Shown in pieces: positions 5,740 to 7,795 of a stretch of 7,795 nucleotides of DNA (positions within the stretch are counted from its first letter, which is position 1; every line of letters begins with the position of its first letter). Source of the DNA: an uncultured Phycisphaerales bacterium (GTDB taxonomy: Bacteria > Planctomycetota > Phycisphaerae > Phycisphaerales > UBA1924); NCBI GenBank assembly GCA_937871415.1, contig CALMQD010000295.1, positions 1 through 7,795 on the forward strand. The letters are read 5' to 3'. Under the pieces are notes generated by a model. The model had not been told where the DNA came from. It searched no databases and was given only the letters and a program-made list of their open reading frames with translations. The position numbers and the translations under genes were made by a program.

Positions 5740-6345
5740 ATGAAGCCTGTGCATCAGTCCAGCTCGACGAGCAGCACGACGCCAGCGGCGAGCGCCCCGG
5801 AAGGGGCGGATCGCCCGGAGGTGCGGATTCAGATCACGAGCAACCCGCTGTACCTGAGCGGGACGCGTGAACTGGTGGCGGGAGTGTCGAGACGGTTGGG
5901 GTTCACGGAGGAGTCGTGCTCTCAGATCGCGTTGGCGGTGGATGAGGCGCTGGCGAACGTGATCCGGCATGGGTATCTCAAGGCGCCGGACAAGCCGATC
6001 TGGATCAGTCTGTATCCGACGAAGGAGCCGGGGAGTTCGGGACCGTTCGGCGATTCGTGCCAGGCGTGCTCGCTGCGGATCGTGATCGAGGACGAGGCGC
6101 GCCAGGTGGACCCGAGCGTGATCAAGTCGCGGGACCTGGACGAGATCCGGCCGGGCGGGTTGGGCGTGCACATCATCAAGTCGGTGATGGATCACGTCGA
6201 GTACGTGAAGCGTCCGGCGGCGGGGATGCGCCTGACGATGATCAAGCACCGGTCGTCATCGTCGGCGGATTGCGCGGCGAGCGGATCGGGCAACGGGGGC
6301 GCGTGCTGCGCCCCGGCGAACGCCAAGGACCGGCCCCATGCCTGA
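5740..6345 (+). CDS. RsbW-like ATP-binding protein (anti-sigma factor / serine kinase family)
   Basis: Predicted 201-residue soluble GHKL (HATPase_c_2) protein of the SpoIIAB/RsbW type, which in studied cases binds a sigma factor and phosphorylates a STAS antagonist on Ser or Thr. The N-box is DEALANVIRHGY (68-79), with Glu69 and Asn73 as the expected catalytic and Mg-binding residues. The second glycine motif is PGGLGVHII (138-146). The first glycine box, usually DxGxG, reads E-D-E-A-R-Q-V-D-P (117-125) and lacks its glycines. Residues 1-25 are Ser/Thr/Ala-rich and probably disordered. Cysteines occur as CQAC (107-110) and in the tail (178, 189, 190), the tail extending ~30 residues past the fold. 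ATG 5740 has AAGGG just upstream at very short spacing. It overlaps the STAS gene by 8 bp, so that protein is its likely partner. The cognate sigma factor is not in the window. Confidence 0.88.
   Translation: MKPVHQSSSTSSTTPAASAPEGADRPEVRIQITSNPLYLSGTRELVAGVSRRLGFTEESCSQIALAVDEALANVIRHGYLKAPDKPIWISLYPTKEPGSSGPFGDSCQACSLRIVIEDEARQVDPSVIKSRDLDEIRPGGLGVHIIKSVMDHVEYVKRPAAGMRLTMIKHRSSSSADCAASGSGNGGACCAPANAKDRPHA
6325..6329 (+). promoter_or_regulatory. Shine-Dalgarno of the STAS gene, inside the preceding gene
   Basis: AAGGA lies 8 nt before the ATG at 6338 and within the 3' end of the RsbW-like gene. With the 8-bp stop/start overlap (ATGCCTGA) it fixes the STAS start and supports translational coupling. 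Confidence 0.65.
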
Positions 6346-6697
6346 GAACGCGAACAACTCCGCGGAACTGAAGGTGCGATCGGAGAAGCGCGACGGCGCG
6401 GTGCTGATCATCCCCGCGGGGGAGATCGACCTGACGAGTTCGCCGACGCTGCGCGTGGAGCTCAAGCGCGTGCAGGCGGACAAGCCGGCGCGGCTGGTGA
6501 TCGATCTGTCGGCGGTGCCGTACATGGACTCGGCGGGGGTCGCGACGCTGGTGGAGGCGATGCAGGCGGCGCGGAAGTCGAGCACGAAACTCGTGCTGTG
6601 CGGGATGCAGGACAAGGTGCGGTCGATCTTCGAGATCAGCCGCCTGGACACGGTGTTCACGATCGTGCACGACCAGAACGCGGCGATGGGGAACTGA
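6338..6697 (+). CDS. STAS-domain anti-sigma factor antagonist (RsbV/SpoIIAA-like)
   Basis: Predicted 119-residue single-domain STAS protein, the usual length for anti-anti-sigma factors. It opens with the typical strand and turn (VLIIPAGEIDLTSSPTLR, residues 22-39). It continues with LVIDLSAVPYMDSAGVATL, where Ser65 in the MDSAGV motif is the residue phosphorylated by the partner kinase in this family, and ends with the LVLCGM strand and the closing helix. When unphosphorylated, such proteins bind the RsbW-like kinase and release its target. The 8-bp overlap with the upstream kinase-like gene makes that protein its likely partner and implies balanced synthesis. The order (kinase first, antagonist second) is the reverse of B. 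subtilis rsbV-rsbW. It converges with ftsY, leaving 50 bp between stop codons and no clear terminator. Confidence 0.93.
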   Translation: MPENANNSAELKVRSEKRDGAVLIIPAGEIDLTSSPTLRVELKRVQADKPARLVIDLSAVPYMDSAGVATLVEAMQAARKSSTKLVLCGMQDKVRSIFEISRLDTVFTIVHDQNAAMGN

Positions 6698-6747
6698 GGC
6701 GGCGGTGGGAACGGGAGCGGGCGGTTGAGGGGCGCCGGGGCGCGCGG

Positions 6748-7713
6748 CTATTTCTCGGCGGTCTCGGTCGAGAAGAGCGCGTCGACGAAGGCCTCCGGGT
6801 CGAAGGGCTCGATGTCGTCGGGCGTTTCGCCGACGCCGACAAACTTCACGGGGATATTGGTGACGGAGCGGATCGCGATGACGATGCCGCCCTTGGCGGT
6901 GCCGTCGAGTTTGGCGAGGAAGATGCCGGAGACGTCGGCGGCCTTGGCGAACTCCTCGGCCTGGCGGAGGGCGTTCTGGCCGCTGGTGGCGTCGAGGACG
7001 AGGAGGGTTTCGTGGGGCGCGCCCCGGGGGGCGGGGTCGGTGGCGGAAGGGGGGAAGTTCCTGGCGACGACGGACTTGATCTTGGCGAGTTGTCGCATGA
7101 GCGGGTCCTGCGTGTGCAGGCGGCCCGCGGTGTCGATGATGAGGTAGTCGACGTTTCGCGCGATCGCGGCCCGGCAGGCGTCGAAGGCGACGGCGGCGGG
7201 GTCGCCGCCTTGCTGGCCCTTGACGACCTCGACGCCGAGACGCTCGCCCCAGATCTCCAGTTGGCGGACGGCGCCGGCGCGGAAGGTGTCGCACGCGGCG
7301 AGCAGGACCGTGTGCCCCTGCTTGCGGAGCATGGCGCAGAGTTTGGAGATGCTCGTGGTCTTGCCCGCGCCGTTGATGCCGGTGACGAGGATGACGGTGG
7401 GGCCGGAGGCGGCGCGGCGGAGTTTGCGGTCCTCCTCGGGCCAGAGGGCCTTGATCTCGCGCTTGAGGTAGGCCAGGACGTCCTCGCCGCTCTTGAGTTT
7501 GCCCGCGAGGTAGTCGGCGCGGATGCCGTCGATGAGCTTTCGCGTGCCGGCGACGCCGACGTCGGCCTGGAGGAGCGCGGCCTGAAGTTCGGTGATGAGT
7601 TCTTCGGTGAGGACGCGCCCGATGAGGAGCGAGCGGACGCGCGACGCGAAGACCTCGCGGGTCTTGACGAGCCCGTCCTTGATCTTCGAGATGACGCCCT
7701 TGAAGAAGGCCAT
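6748..7713 (-). CDS. ftsY: Signal recognition particle receptor FtsY
   Basis: Predicted 321-residue SRP receptor GTPase, which docks ribosome-SRP complexes at the cytoplasmic membrane and hands them to the Sec translocon. The N domain (about 1-95) is a helical bundle starting almost at the first residue, so the long acidic A domain of E. coli FtsY is absent; this short form is common in other bacteria. The G domain motifs are all present: GINGAGKT (112-119, P-loop), DTFRAGAV (142-149), DTAGRLH (194-200), AKLDGTAKGG (267-276, with Ala where Thr is most usual) and GVGE (293-296). A Pro-rich loop (221-233) extends the region after the DTAGRLH motif. ATG 7713 begins a typical amphipathic MAFFKGV helix for membrane contact. 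No clear Shine-Dalgarno precedes it. A possible upstream gene ends 35 bp before the start, suggesting an operon. Confidence 0.97.
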   Translation of the reverse strand: MAFFKGVISKIKDGLVKTREVFASRVRSLLIGRVLTEELITELQAALLQADVGVAGTRKLIDGIRADYLAGKLKSGEDVLAYLKREIKALWPEEDRKLRRAASGPTVILVTGINGAGKTTSISKLCAMLRKQGHTVLLAACDTFRAGAVRQLEIWGERLGVEVVKGQQGGDPAAVAFDACRAAIARNVDYLIIDTAGRLHTQDPLMRQLAKIKSVVARNFPPSATDPAPRGAPHETLLVLDATSGQNALRQAEEFAKAADVSGIFLAKLDGTAKGGIVIAIRSVTNIPVKFVGVGETPDDIEPFDPEAFVDALFSTETAEK

Positions 7714-7748
7714 GCGGTCGCGAGTGGTTCCGGGGTCGGGGAAGGGGT

Positions 7749-7795
7749 TCAGGCGGTGGGCGGGGCGTCGGCGTCGGCAGGTGGGGCGTCGGGGG
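7749..7795 (-). CDS. Possible C-terminal end of an upstream gene, cut by the window edge
   Basis: On the minus strand one frame runs in from the window edge for 14 codons (PDAPPADADAPPTA) to a TGA at 7749-7751. Nearly every codon ends in C or G, as in the genuine genes here. A Pro/Ala/Asp-rich tail of this kind is seen at the end of many GC-rich proteins, including some SecG subunits, but the fragment is too short to name. If real it would be 35 bp upstream of ftsY in the same transcription unit. Confidence 0.35.
   Translation of the reverse strand, partial: PDAPPADADAPPTA

Noticed and set aside
6698..6747. Terminator between the convergent STAS and ftsY genes
   Set aside because: The spacer is GC-rich with a GGCGCC self-complement, but it has no sizeable stem and no T-run on either strand.
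6242..7294. A 350-codon minus-strand open frame spanning ftsY and the STAS gene
   Set aside because: Arg/Pro/His-rich shadow; it crosses two convincing genes in other frames.

Overview
The window is GC-rich DNA with gene content and protein style that suggest a Planctomycetota bacterium, probably of the Phycisphaerae. The pointers are a large secreted DUF5117/DUF4953-type zinc metalloprotease, a short lipoprotein with a planctomycete-style HEAT segment, and an RsbW-like/STAS gene pair. This assignment is inference from protein style and has not been checked by a search.

Layout from left to right. Positions 1-123 are a degenerate 8-bp tandem repeat running off the left edge. A strong intrinsic terminator at 141-171 serves the minus-strand metalloprotease gene (300-3269), which fills 40% of the window. 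Its ~300-bp upstream region carries two pairs of short direct repeats that look like operator sites. Next comes a minus-strand family 2-type glycosyltransferase (3568-4482), divergent from a plus-strand run: a degenerate PilZ-like protein (4737-5150), a small HEAT-type lipoprotein (5192-5623), then a tightly coupled pair made of an RsbW-like ATP-binding protein (5740-6345) and a STAS anti-sigma-factor antagonist (6338-6697). Converging on these from the right is ftsY (6748-7713, minus), the signal recognition particle receptor. It is preceded, 35 bp upstream, by what looks like the Pro/Ala/Asp-rich end of another minus-strand gene cut by the window edge.

The clearest functional unit is the ATP-binding/STAS pair. 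The genes overlap by 8 bp and together form the kinase and antagonist halves of a partner-switching module; no sigma factor or phosphatase partner lies in the window. The metalloprotease, FtsY and lipoprotein all concern export or the envelope, but nothing shows that they work together. I did not find a clearly novel multi-gene system. The items most worth a second look are the octamer repeat array, the repeats upstream of the protease, the charged insert beside its active site, the atypical cysteine-bearing RsbW-like protein, and a GTTATG/CATAAC hexamer found just upstream of three start codons.
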